From: Phycisphaerales bacterium | GTDB lineage: Bacteria; Planctomycetota; Phycisphaerae; UBA1845; Fen-1342 | NCBI GenBank assembly: GCA_022839625.1 | Contig: JALHJL010000045.1 | Coordinates: 1-32,933, forward strand | Direction: 5' to 3' | DNA length: 32,933 nt | In this document: positions 24,359 to 32,933 of the stretch, piece by piece | Position numbering within the stretch: position 1 is the stretch's first letter | How the letters are laid out: every line of letters starts with the position of its first letter | The notes under the pieces: model-generated | Seen by the model: the letters and a program-made list of their open reading frames with translations, nothing else | The model's database searches: none | Told to the model about the DNA's origin: nothing | Position numbers and translations under genes: made by a program

Positions 24359-24364
24359 ATTATA
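24359..24364 (-). promoter_or_regulatory. Consensus -10 element for the beta-helix gene
   Basis: Read on the minus strand this is a perfect TATAAT, about 70 bases before the ATG at 24289. The -35 region at 17 bases (TTCGTC) is a poor match. The site separates the beta-helix gene from the upstream tnaA gene on the same strand. Confidence 0.45.
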
Positions 24365-24446
24365 CGGAAGCGCGGCGCAACGACGAAGAAGTTTCTCTGC
24401 GGCGCGGCTTCAGGAGCCGCGGAGGCCGGCGCGGCGACGCGCGCGG

Positions 24447-25802
<1,356 letters not shown>

Positions 25803-25869
25803 GAGTTCGTCCACTTTGTCGCAAACGCCGCCAGGGTGGATCAGTGGTTCGCCGCATAAACCCGAACCG

Positions 25870-25885
25870 GCCGCACGCCTGCGGC
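25870..25885 (-). terminator. Short GC-rich hairpin between the membrane-protein gene and tnaA
   Basis: GCCGCA and TGCGGC are perfect 6-bp arms around a 4-base loop, starting about 10 bases after the membrane-protein stop (reading leftward). No T-run follows, so termination is uncertain. Confidence 0.25.
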
Positions 25886-25894
25886 GTCGGACCG

Positions 25895-27373
25895 TCAGGG
25901 CTGCCAGGCTCGCAGCGGTTGCAGATGTCGCTCGGCCGCCGCGCCCGCAACCGCGGCGAACTCGCCGGCGTCCAGTAGCTCCGCCGTGCGCGTTTCGTAA
26001 CGGACGGTCGCCACCCGCGTCAACCAGCAGTTTGCCAGTAGCGCAATGGCCAGCACGGTGCACGTCGTCGCGGCCCAGCCCGCCGCGCGCGAGAACCGGT
26101 GCCCGGCGCGGCACGGCCACGCCAGCGCAAGTCCAAGCCCCACAAGCGCGATGCTGGCGGACACCCAGGGATACCGCGGCCACCCGAGCTCTGGCGCGCC
26201 CAGTCGCCGCAGGTCCTCCTGCATTCCCGGGCCGGCCAGCACGTATACGAGTCCCGCCGCAATCAGCACGACGCCATGCAGTAGCCCACCGACCAGCGGG
26301 CCCCGCAGGCCGCCCTTGGCCCGGCGCAGCCACGGCACGGCCAGCAATCCGGTGCCGACCGCCGCGACGATCAGGGCCGGGGCCGTCCATGCCAGCATTG
26401 CGACGGCGTCGCGCAGCCGGTCGTGCGCCGCCTGGTCCGGCAGTGCGGCATACGAATTGCTAATCAGCGGCAGGGGCGTCGGCCGCTGCGATGCCTGCGC
26501 CCGGTAAGCCGCTCGCCATTGCCGCAAACCACGCACGACCTCCGCGGCTGCCGCCGGCGCCGTTGTCGTCCCGCGCGGTTCGAGTTGGGCGATGAGCAGC
26601 TCGGCGGCGAGCAACCGTACGGCCGCCGGGCCAGGATCGACCGCCCATTGCCGGAGCAGCCGCCGCACCAACCGGCGGCAGGCGGCGGCACTTGCCGGGT
26701 CGCCCGCGTCCTCCTGTACCCGCGCCACCCGCTCCATCTGCTCGCTGAAGTACTGGAGGAACACCCCGTGCGGGTAGCCGACGGTGTTCTGAGCGCTTCG
26801 CCGGGCCGTGCCGCCGGGGAGCCCAAGTTCCATATAGACGGCGGCATTGGCCTGGAGGGCCTCCGGCAGGCAATGCCCGAGGCTCGCGGCTTCCGCGCCG
26901 GCAAAATACGGTTCCAGAGCGGCCCACCAGTTGGCGAGCGGCACGTTGTCGCGCTCGAGCTGAAGCATCGCCAGGGCGGCAAGTTGGAGCCGGCTGAGCG
27001 AAGTGCCGGCGACGCGCGCGTACCCGCCGCGCGCATCCTCGAACAAGTCGGGCAGGCGGTCGGGTTGGCGCATGGCAGTAGCGACGTGAGAACTCATGAT
27101 CGTCAGCAGGGCACCGTTGAGGGCGCTGCCGGTCCACGTGCCGCGTGCCGCCCGGAACGCCTCAATTACCCTGTTGGCGTCGAGCCGTTCCAGCTTGGGC
27201 ATCGGCAAGCTCGCCCACGCGAGGGGCAACTGCACCAGGGCGACCGCGGTCAGCACGGCGGCCGCGGCCAGCAGCACGCCGGGGCCCCATCGTCCCCCGC
27301 TCGAAGCCTGAACGCCTTGCGACGTCGCGCCAGGCCGCCCCGCGCCCGAACCCGTCTTGTGTCGCTGCACCAT
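25895..27373 (-). CDS. Large membrane protein of unknown function
   Basis: I do not recognise this 492-residue protein. After a basic N-terminal tail of about 30 residues comes one hydrophobic segment (VLLAAAAVLTAVALVQLPLA). A long soluble part of about 270 residues follows, rich in Ala, Arg and Leu helices and possibly TPR- or ARM-like. The last third has four further hydrophobic segments (LAWTAPALIVAAVGTGLLAV, LLHGVVLIAAGLVYVLA, WVSASIALVGLGLALA, TTCTVLAIALLANCW) and a short tail. This layout suggests an inner-membrane protein with a large extracytoplasmic domain. The start is ATG 27373. It faces the AhpD-like gene across 337 bases and is followed, after 92 bases, by tnaA. Confidence 0.65.
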   Translation of the reverse strand: MVQRHKTGSGAGRPGATSQGVQASSGGRWGPGVLLAAAAVLTAVALVQLPLAWASLPMPKLERLDANRVIEAFRAARGTWTGSALNGALLTIMSSHVATAMRQPDRLPDLFEDARGGYARVAGTSLSRLQLAALAMLQLERDNVPLANWWAALEPYFAGAEAASLGHCLPEALQANAAVYMELGLPGGTARRSAQNTVGYPHGVFLQYFSEQMERVARVQEDAGDPASAAACRRLVRRLLRQWAVDPGPAAVRLLAAELLIAQLEPRGTTTAPAAAAEVVRGLRQWRAAYRAQASQRPTPLPLISNSYAALPDQAAHDRLRDAVAMLAWTAPALIVAAVGTGLLAVPWLRRAKGGLRGPLVGGLLHGVVLIAAGLVYVLAGPGMQEDLRRLGAPELGWPRYPWVSASIALVGLGLALAWPCRAGHRFSRAAGWAATTCTVLAIALLANCWLTRVATVRYETRTAELLDAGEFAAVAGAAAERHLQPLRAWQP

Positions 27374-27710
27374 GCCCGCAACCTACGCCAGGAATCGCCA
27401 TGCGGCAAGATCGGCGACCGGGCACACTCGGCCGGCCAGCGCGGCAGCAGCCCGATGAAGCGTATGGGGGACTTTCCGGCACGAAGCGCGGTTACGGCTC
27501 GCGTCCAGCCAGGCCGGTCAGCGCCGTCGCACGGCCGGCTGGCACGTGGCTTCGCGGGAGTGGCTGGAACATACGCTCGGTGGGGCGTTATAGTGCCGGC
27601 GGGTTGCCCGGGACGCGGCCGAGAACGTTGGCCACGCCGGGCGTGTAGTGTGTTCGTCGGCGGGCCGCGCGCGGCAATGCGTGCGGCCTGCCAATCATCA
27701 GGAGGTTGCA
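27374..27710. other. Divergent intergenic region with one probable promoter
   Basis: No gene is recognised in these 337 bases. TATAGT at 27589-27594 with TGGAAC 18 bases upstream is a plausible promoter for the AhpD-like gene. The rest is GC-rich and unremarkable. Confidence 0.4.
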
Positions 27711-28058
27711 GTGGGTAACGAAGCAGCGTCTTTCTTCGAGCAATGGACGGCGGATCAGATCAAGGTCAAGCAGCTTGCACCCGAAATCGCCCGTGGGTTC
27801 GGGGGCCTGTTTCAGGCCACGATGAAGGAGGGGGCGCTCAGCGTTCGCGAGAAGGAGCTGATCGCGCTCGCCATCGGCTTGGCCATGCGTTGCGTGCCGT
27901 GCATTAATCTGCACGTCGAGAAATGCCTGCACGCCGGCGCCACGCGGGAGCAGATTCTCGAAGCGGCGGGCGTGGCCGTGATGATGCAGGGCGGCCCCTC
28001 GTTTACGTATGTACCCGAAGTGATCCGGGCGCTCGAGCACCTCGAGCCGATGCAGTGA
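27711..28058 (+). CDS. Carboxymuconolactone decarboxylase/AhpD-like protein
   Basis: A 115-residue all-helical protein of the carboxymuconolactone decarboxylase (CMD) family. The redox-type motif C61-V-P-C64 with H68 four residues on (CVPCINLH) matches AhpD-like members, which act as thiol reductases or peroxidases, rather than true decarboxylases. LSVREKELIALAIGLA before it is the usual lead-in, and ATREQILEAAGVAVMMQGGP follows. GTG 27711 has a perfect AGGAGG five bases upstream. Next to it are a thioesterase and then the PerR-like/peroxidase pair, so a role in peroxide or thiol stress is plausible but not shown. Confidence 0.85.
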   Translation: MGNEAASFFEQWTADQIKVKQLAPEIARGFGGLFQATMKEGALSVREKELIALAIGLAMRCVPCINLHVEKCLHAGATREQILEAAGVAVMMQGGPSFTYVPEVIRALEHLEPMQ

Positions 28059-28092
28059 GGCCCATTGAGGACCGGTCCCAGGGAGACCCATC

Positions 28093-28575
28093 ATGACGCA
28101 GGCCGCGATCCAGGACTTCTATCCCGACGACCTGGCACACTGTTACGGCTGCGGGCGCCACAACGAGCACGGCCTTCACGTGCGCAGCGCCTGGGACGGC
28201 GAGGAGACGGTCGCGATCCTCACGCCCCGCCCGTATCACACCGCGATTCCGGGGTACGTTTACGGAGGCTTGCTCGCCTCGCTCGTCGATTGTCACGGCA
28301 CGGGCTCGGCGGCGCTGGCCGCCTATCGCGCCGCCGGGCGCGAACCGGGCACGGAGCCGCCGCTGCGGTTCGTCACGGCGTCGCTCAAGGTGGACTACTT
28401 GCGTCCGACGCCGATGGGTGTGCCGCTGGAGGCTCGCGGTCGAATCGTGGAGGTGCGGCCGCGCAAGGTGGTCGTGGACATCGAGGTCATCGCAGGCGGC
28501 GCGGTCTGCGTGCGCGGGCAGGTCGTCGCAGTGTTGATGCCGGAGAACATGCTGCCGCGTCGTGACGGCGCGTGA
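28093..28575 (+). CDS. Hotdog-fold thioesterase (PaaI-like)
   Basis: A 160-residue single-hotdog protein of the PaaI/thioesterase group, expected to hydrolyse acyl-CoA esters. It begins with the family's CYGCGRHNEHGLHV segment. The core reads PGYVYGGLLASLVDCHGTGS, where the central helix and the catalytic Asp (D in LVDCHG) are expected, and ends RFVTASLKVDYLRPTPMGVPL with the usual strand V-D-Y-L-R-P-T. ATG 28093 is preceded by GGGAG. It follows the AhpD-like gene after 34 bases and may be co-transcribed. The acyl substrate cannot be inferred. Confidence 0.82.
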   Translation: MTQAAIQDFYPDDLAHCYGCGRHNEHGLHVRSAWDGEETVAILTPRPYHTAIPGYVYGGLLASLVDCHGTGSAALAAYRAAGREPGTEPPLRFVTASLKVDYLRPTPMGVPLEARGRIVEVRPRKVVVDIEVIAGGAVCVRGQVVAVLMPENMLPRRDGA

Positions 28576-28652
28576 GGCTTATTGCGGTATCGGCACCCCG
28601 CGGGGGCGGCGCAACCGCGCACGGAAATCGGTGGATGCCCCGGGGTTTCGGC

Positions 28653-28681
28653 TTGACAATCGAAACCACTTGGTAAAACAT
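28653..28681 (+). promoter_or_regulatory. Promoter of the PerR-like/peroxidase pair
   Basis: A perfect -35 TTGACA (28653-28658) is followed after 17 bases by AAACAT, or after 15 bases by TAAAAC, as the -10. It lies 18 bases before the regulator's start codon and overlaps the palindrome at 28670-28686. Confidence 0.55.
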
Positions 28682-28686
28682 ACCAA
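28670..28686. promoter_or_regulatory. Palindromic operator over the -10 region of the Fur-family gene
   Basis: TTGGTA-AAACA-TACCAA is a perfect inverted repeat with 6-bp arms and a 5-base centre. It covers the -10 region of the regulator's own promoter, the usual place for an autorepression site. It is shorter than the classical Fur or PerR box, but dyads of this shape are typical for dimeric winged-helix regulators. Confidence 0.55.
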
Positions 28687-28698
28687 CCGGAGACGGCC

Positions 28699-29250
28699 AT
28701 GCGTCGCAGCGACGGGCGCGCCGCACGCGTTCAGCACTTTGTGGATCTTTGCCGTGCGCACGGTCTGGCCCTGACCGTACAGCGGCGGGTGATTTTCGAT
28801 GCCCTCGTGGATCGGCAGGACCACCCCACGGCAGACCAGATCTACGCCGTCGTTCGTGATCGCCTGCCCGGCGTCTCGCGGACCACGGTCTACCGGGTCC
28901 TCGAGACCCTGGTGCAGGCCGGAGTCATCGCCAAGGCATGCCACCCGGGTACCGCGGCCCGCTACGATCCGCTCACGCATCGCCACCATCATCTGGTGTG
29001 CCTGCACTGCGACAAGCTGGTCGATTGGCAGGATCCCCGTCTGGACGCACTGCCCTTGCCGCGCGGCGCGACCGCGGCGGGCTTTGAGATCGACGACTAC
29101 AGCGTCCATTTCCGCGGCACCTGTGCCGTCTGCCGGGCAAGACTCGGCCGCACGGGACGATCGTCTGGCACCCGGGCCGGGCGAAGAGAGAGCGAAGCGA
29201 CAACGCGCCCTCGGAGGGCGCCGGCTTCAAAGCGGAGGAAAACACCATGA
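28699..29250 (+). CDS. Fur-family metalloregulator, PerR-like
   Basis: A 183-residue Fur-superfamily repressor. The winged helix covers residues 10-85 (LTVQRRVIFDALVDRQDHPT, then VSRTTVYRVLETLVQAGVI). Structural zinc would bind C101/C104 (CLHC) and C142/C145 (CAVC). The regulatory metal site has D90 (RYD), the HHH run at 96-98 and D109 in KLVDW; Asp there, as in B. subtilis PerR (Fur has Glu), points to peroxide sensing. That is inference by analogy. ATG 28699 follows GGAG. The final 35 residues are basic and unusual for the family. Its TGA overlaps the ATG of the di-heme peroxidase gene (ATGA), and an inverted repeat lies over its promoter. Confidence 0.85.
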   Translation: MRRSDGRAARVQHFVDLCRAHGLALTVQRRVIFDALVDRQDHPTADQIYAVVRDRLPGVSRTTVYRVLETLVQAGVIAKACHPGTAARYDPLTHRHHHLVCLHCDKLVDWQDPRLDALPLPRGATAAGFEIDDYSVHFRGTCAVCRARLGRTGRSSGTRAGRRESEATTRPRRAPASKRRKTP

Positions 29251-30662
29251 ACAGAGAACATCACCATCGGAGAGGCCTCGCACGGATGGCGGTCGGAAGT
29301 GCGGTCTGCGCCGTGGTTGCGCTGGTCCTGCTCGTGCCCGTACTGGCACAGCAGACCCCGACGAGCTACGCGCCGGTCGCCAGCCAGGAGGACTTCAAGG
29401 TCGTCAAGGCGCGGATGGAGGCTGCCAAGGCTGAGATCCTGAAGAAGCACACGGACTTGTTGGCCGAGCGCTACGACCTGAGCGATCGACCCGCCAAGGG
29501 AGTCACGATGTCCGGCGGCAAGCCGCTCCAGGAGGGCGTGCGCGTGAAGCTCCCGGACGGCATGACGTGGCAGAAACTGGCCGACATGACACCGGGCGAC
29601 ATCCGCGAGAAGGGCGTTTGGCCCAAGGGCTTCCTGCCGCTGCCGCATCCGAATCACCCCGAAGGCGGCATGCTTTTCCCCAAGCACCACATCGACGAGA
29701 TCAACAAGCAGGAAGGGCGCGACCTGACACGCTTCGATCTCGACTACGATCTGCCGCTCCATCTGCTGCCCGATTTCCCGCCGCCGATCTTCCTGACGAC
29801 TCGGCCGGACCTGGGCGACGTGTCCAAGGGGCAGGTCGTCACGATCATGAACTACTTCGAGCTGTTCAACGGCATCCTCAATCCGAAGCAGCTCGAAGGC
29901 CTGCGGCTGCTCGTAACGCCGTTCCCGCAGCAGCAATTCAACCAGACGGATGATCGGCGTTCCGCGCTGCCCCACCGCGGCGTCACATGCTTCGACTGCC
30001 ACGTGAACGGGCACACCAACGCGGCCACGCACCTGGTGGGCGACATCCGCCCGCAGGAGTTCCGGCACCGGCTGGATACGCCGCCCCTGCGCGGCGTGAA
30101 CATCCAGCGGCTGTTCGGGTCGCAGCGGGCGCTGAAGAGCATCGAGGACTTCACCGAGTTCGAGCAGCGGGCCGCGTATTTCGACGGCGATCCGGTGATT
30201 GCGACCAAGAAGGGCATCAACATTCTGGAGCGCGGCAGCCAGGTGCACTTCATGGCGGAGTTCCAGGCGCTCCTGGACTTCCCGCCGGCCCCCAAGCTGA
30301 ACCTCTACGGTCGGCTGGATGAGTCGAAGGCGAGCGAATCCGAGCTGCGCGGCCAAGCCGTCTTCTTTGGCAAGGCGCAATGTGCCGTGTGCCACGTGCC
30401 GCCGTACTACACGGACAACCTGATGCACAACCTGAAGGCCGAGCGCTTCTACAAGCCGCAGATGGTCAACGGGCGCATGGCCTCCAGCGATGGTCCGATC
30501 AAGACGTTTCCGCTGCGCGGCATCAAGGACTCGCCGCCGTACCTGCACGATGGGCGACTGCTCACGCTGGAGGACACCGTCGAGTTCTTCAATCTCATCC
30601 AGGAGCTGAAACTGACGGACCAGGAGAAGCAGGACCTGGTCGCGTTCATGCGGGCGCTGTAG
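29247..30662 (+). CDS. Exported di-heme cytochrome c peroxidase-family protein
   Basis: A 471-residue exported di-heme protein. A signal peptide covers the first 35 residues (HHRRGLARMAVGSAV core, cut near VLAQQ). Two c-type heme sites are present: CFDCH at 248-252 and CAVCH at 379-383. The C-terminal FPLRGIKDSPPYLHDGRLLT then LEDTVEFFN and a late VAFMRAL are the usual ending of the CcpA/MauG superfamily. The first 210 residues are an extra N-terminal domain not in standard CcpA. Members reduce H2O2 in the periplasm or oxidise bound partners. Its ATG overlaps the regulator's stop, so translation is coupled, and peroxide-controlled expression is a fair inference. A long hairpin follows about 40 bases after the stop. 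Confidence 0.85.
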   Translation: MNREHHHRRGLARMAVGSAVCAVVALVLLVPVLAQQTPTSYAPVASQEDFKVVKARMEAAKAEILKKHTDLLAERYDLSDRPAKGVTMSGGKPLQEGVRVKLPDGMTWQKLADMTPGDIREKGVWPKGFLPLPHPNHPEGGMLFPKHHIDEINKQEGRDLTRFDLDYDLPLHLLPDFPPPIFLTTRPDLGDVSKGQVVTIMNYFELFNGILNPKQLEGLRLLVTPFPQQQFNQTDDRRSALPHRGVTCFDCHVNGHTNAATHLVGDIRPQEFRHRLDTPPLRGVNIQRLFGSQRALKSIEDFTEFEQRAAYFDGDPVIATKKGINILERGSQVHFMAEFQALLDFPPAPKLNLYGRLDESKASESELRGQAVFFGKAQCAVCHVPPYYTDNLMHNLKAERFYKPQMVNGRMASSDGPIKTFPLRGIKDSPPYLHDGRLLTLEDTVEFFNLIQELKLTDQEKQDLVAFMRAL

Positions 30663-30701
30663 GCCCGATCCATCGGTGGGCGCCGTCCGGCGGCGCCGAC
30701 G

Positions 30702-30759
30702 GAACGCGAAGCGCAAGCGAGCGCTTCCTTGCACGCGCGCTCGCTGGCGCTTCGCGTTC
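30702..30759. terminator. Long 23-bp inverted repeat after the peroxidase gene
   Basis: The arms 30702-30724 and 30737-30759 pair over 23 bp with a single mismatch, with a 12-base loop. It starts 40 bases after the stop. There is no T-run, so it could be a strong factor-assisted terminator, or a REP-type repeat (the arm core GCGAAGCGC and AGCGAGCGC are the kind of words that recur between genes). Confidence 0.5.
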
Positions 30760-30836
30760 TCATTGCGCTGTAGGCCGGTCGATATCGGGCCCAGGATGCC
30801 AGCATAAATCGTGCTCGGGTCCCTGGACGGCCGGTG

Positions 30837-30842
30837 TATACT
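30837..30842 (+). promoter_or_regulatory. Probable -10 element of the subtilase gene
   Basis: TATACT directly preceded by TG stands 31 bases before the ATG. A clear -35 is not seen. It is the only good -10 match in the gap after the hairpin. Confidence 0.35.
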
Positions 30843-30873
30843 TGAAGCGCGACGAATTTCAGCGAGGGAAAAG

Positions 30874-32718
30874 ATGACCGCCGTATCAAGCGACCGACCG
30901 GCGCCGCTGCGACACGCGGCTTTGCCGCTGTTGGCTGTCCTGACCCTGGCCCTGGTGATGGGAGTCTTCCGGCCGCCGAGTCCTTCGGTCGGCCCGATCC
31001 AGCCGGCCGCAAGACCGCTGCCACAGACCGACGCGGTGCCGGGCCGGTTGCCCGCGGAGCTGAAGAAACCCGTCAAGGTCTGGGTGCATTTCACTGACAA
31101 GGGAGTCCACTCGCCCGCGGAGCATGCGCAGGCCCTGGACCAGGTTGCCGCAACGTACAACCCACGGGCGACTGCTCGCCGGCTCCTGCGGGGCGACGAA
31201 GCCAAACGGGCCGGGGCGCTGTTCGATCAGCGCGACTTGCCGGTGCCGCCGAGCTATGTCGACGCCGTGACCGCGACCGGCGCCCGGCGCAGCGTGGTCA
31301 GCCGCTGGCTCAACGCCGTCAGCGTGTATGCGACGCCCGAGCAGGTGGAGCAGATCAGGGCCCTGCCGTTCGTAGCGCGGGTCCAGCCGGTCGCGCGAGG
31401 CCGGCGGATCGAGCCGGCGGACGTGGCGCCGGTCTCTCCATCGTCGGTCGGCGGCGACGCGAATCGCGGACGGCTCGACTACGGGCTGGCGACGGAGCAA
31501 CTCACCCAGATCAACCTGATTGCGCTGCACGAGGCGGGCTACACGGGCCAGGGCGTCGTCGTGGGGATTCTGGATACGGGCTTCCACCGCGAGCACGCCG
31601 CTTTCAACGACCCCGATCACCCGCTGGCGATCGTGGCCGAGTACGATTTCATCAACGACGACCCGAATACGGGGATCGAGCCCGGCGACCCCGGCGGGCA
31701 GCACTACCACGGCACGTATATCCTCGGCACGCTTGCCGCTTACCGACCGGGCCATCTGATGGGCGGGGCGTTCGATGCCGCGTTCATCTTGTGCAAGACC
31801 GAAGACACCGCCGGCGAGTACCCCGCCGAAGAGGACTATTACGTCGCCGGGCTGGAGTTCATCGAGGCCAACGGCGGCGACGTGGCGACGTCTTCACTAG
31901 GCTACATCGACTGGTACACGCAGGCGGATCTCGACGGCCAGACCGCTGTGACGACCATCGCGGTCAACATCGCGACGGCCAACGGCGTCCATTGCTGCAC
32001 CGCGGCCATGAACATGGGGCACGATAGCAACCCGACGACATCGCACCTCGGAGCGCCGGCGGACGCCTTTCAGGTCATCACTTGCGGGGCGGTGAATTCC
32101 AACGGCGTGATCGCCAGCTTCAGCTCGGACGGCCCCACCGCGGACGGCCGCGTGAAGCCGGAGGTGCTGGCGCTGGGCGTCGGCACGGCTACGGTAAACC
32201 CTGATACGGTTTATAGTTACAGTTCCGTGAGTGGCACCTCGTTGTCCACGCCGCTCGTGGCCGGGGCCGTGGCTTGTCTCACCCAGGCGCACTCGGATTG
32301 GACCGTGGACCAGTTGCGTGACTTCCTCTTTCAGACGGCCGGCGACTACGTGGCCGACGGCACGTATGACCCGCTGTACGTCCGCGGATACGGCATCATC
32401 AACGCCTACCAGGCCGCGCAGGACTGCAATGGGAACGGGGTCCCCGACCTGGCGGACATCAGTACCGGCACATCGACCGACGTGAATGGCAGCGGCATCC
32501 CTGACGAATGCGAGAGCGTCGGAGACCTCAATTGCGACGGCGTCACGGACTTCGCCGACATCAATCCGTTCGTGCTCTATCTGTCGAACTTCGCTGCCTG
32601 GCAGGCCGAATTCCCCGGCTGCGATCCGCTGAATGGGGACATCAACGGCGACGGGACGTACGGGCAGTGGGCCTTCGACGACATCAACCCGTTCGTCCAA
32701 CTGCTGGCCGGCGGGTAG
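30874..32718 (+). CDS. Secreted subtilisin-like serine protease (S8) with dockerin-like tag
   Basis: A 614-residue exported protease. A hydrophobic signal (LPLLAVLTLALVMGVF) follows a short basic start. Residues 60-200 look like an inhibitor-type propeptide. The catalytic triad is visible: D234 in VGILDTGFHREH, H279 in YHGTYILGTLA, and S456 in SGTSLSTPLVAGAVA. After the protease domain come a DCNGNGVPDLADI then DVNGSGIPDECE module, common in planctomycete exported proteins, and the 62-residue Ca-loop tag. ATG 30874 follows GAGGGAA. The oxyanion Asn is less clear; it may lie in the NMGHDS region. Target and location outside the cell are inferred. Confidence 0.88.
   Translation: MTAVSSDRPAPLRHAALPLLAVLTLALVMGVFRPPSPSVGPIQPAARPLPQTDAVPGRLPAELKKPVKVWVHFTDKGVHSPAEHAQALDQVAATYNPRATARRLLRGDEAKRAGALFDQRDLPVPPSYVDAVTATGARRSVVSRWLNAVSVYATPEQVEQIRALPFVARVQPVARGRRIEPADVAPVSPSSVGGDANRGRLDYGLATEQLTQINLIALHEAGYTGQGVVVGILDTGFHREHAAFNDPDHPLAIVAEYDFINDDPNTGIEPGDPGGQHYHGTYILGTLAAYRPGHLMGGAFDAAFILCKTEDTAGEYPAEEDYYVAGLEFIEANGGDVATSSLGYIDWYTQADLDGQTAVTTIAVNIATANGVHCCTAAMNMGHDSNPTTSHLGAPADAFQVITCGAVNSNGVIASFSSDGPTADGRVKPEVLALGVGTATVNPDTVYSYSSVSGTSLSTPLVAGAVACLTQAHSDWTVDQLRDFLFQTAGDYVADGTYDPLYVRGYGIINAYQAAQDCNGNGVPDLADISTGTSTDVNGSGIPDECESVGDLNCDGVTDFADINPFVLYLSNFAAWQAEFPGCDPLNGDINGDGTYGQWAFDDINPFVQLLAGG
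32518..32715 (+). other. Dockerin-like C-terminal tag, copy 3 (subtilase)
   Basis: Encodes GDLNCDGVTDFADINPFV, the YLSNFAAWQ linker, a Cys, GDINGDGTY, then FDDINPFV and a final LLAGG. It ends, like the other two copies, within a few residues of the second DINPFV. Confidence 0.75.
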
Positions 32719-32825
32719 TGGCGGGTAGTGTGGGCGCCCCGCCCGCCATCCGAGCCCCAAGCGCCAGCGCGGGGCCAGGAAGCACGTAGGGCAGGTGGAG
32801 CCCGCACGGCGGCCGAAACCTGCCA

Positions 32826-32933
32826 CTGGTGCGAGAATCCCTTCCCGCGTGCAGATCTCCTGGTGCGAGAATCCCTTCTCGCACCTACTTGGGCGGGAAT
32901 CCCTTCCCGCGTGCAGATCTCCTGGTGCGAGAA
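32826..32933. repeat. Cluster of palindromic extragenic repeats at the window edge
   Basis: Two perfect hairpins share the same loop TCCC: one at 32862-32885 with 10-bp arms (GGTGCGAGAA) and one at 32893-32910 with 7-bp arms (GCGGGAA). A 37-base segment at 32835-32871 recurs identically at 32897-32933, a 62-bp period. A third mixed unit starts at 32826. The array continues past the edge. It resembles REP/BIME clusters more than any coding or CRISPR repeat. Confidence 0.6.

Noticed and set aside
32835..32933. Two identical 37-base repeats with a 25-base interval, as a CRISPR start
   Set aside because: The interval itself contains related palindrome arms, units are mosaic, and no cas gene is present; REP-type repeats explain it better.

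Overview
The window is GC-rich chromosomal DNA from a bacterium that is most probably a planctomycete (Phycisphaerae-like). The best clue is a C-terminal tag of about 62 residues built around two Ca-loop motifs (GDxNCDG...DINPFV and NGDxNGDGTY...DINPFV). It sits on three otherwise unrelated secreted proteins, and paired loops of this kind are typical of planctomycete exported proteins. No rRNA, tRNA or CRISPR array was recognised. Placement below phylum level is inference.

Left part (1-11.7 kb): a compact plus-strand set tsaD, xylB-type kinase, birA, PfkB kinase and, after 101 bp, thpR. Minus-strand genes follow: a YggX-like protein, a small FlgM-like anti-sigma-28 factor, and the run hslU, tadA, mntP (transcribed leftward). 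A class V aminotransferase and a small unknown protein are on plus, and an Mrp/ApbC-type ATPase is on minus.

Middle part (11.8-21.8 kb): a secreted RCC1-repeat protein with 13 GQC-containing units of exactly 39 residues on average, then the replication genes dnaN, dciA (DUF721) and gyrB without dnaA beside them. After gyrB lies a truncated nucleotidyltransferase reading frame, cut where a 95-bp element with imperfect terminal inverted repeats begins. Then come a NUDIX hydrolase, an M50 site-2-type protease and a Tat-exported DUF362 lipoprotein.

Right part (21.8-32.9 kb): a gene fragment next to palindromic repeats; a secreted beta-helix protein split by one in-frame TGA; tryptophanase; an unknown membrane protein; an AhpD-like protein and a hotdog thioesterase; a PerR-like Fur regulator overlapping a di-heme cytochrome c peroxidase-family gene, with a palindromic operator over its promoter; and a tagged subtilisin-like protease. 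The window ends inside a cluster of palindromic repeats.

The most interesting items are the shared tag on three surface or secreted proteins, the TGA-split beta-helix gene, the mini-element at the nucleotidyltransferase remnant, and the PerR-like/peroxidase pair with its probable autoregulatory site.
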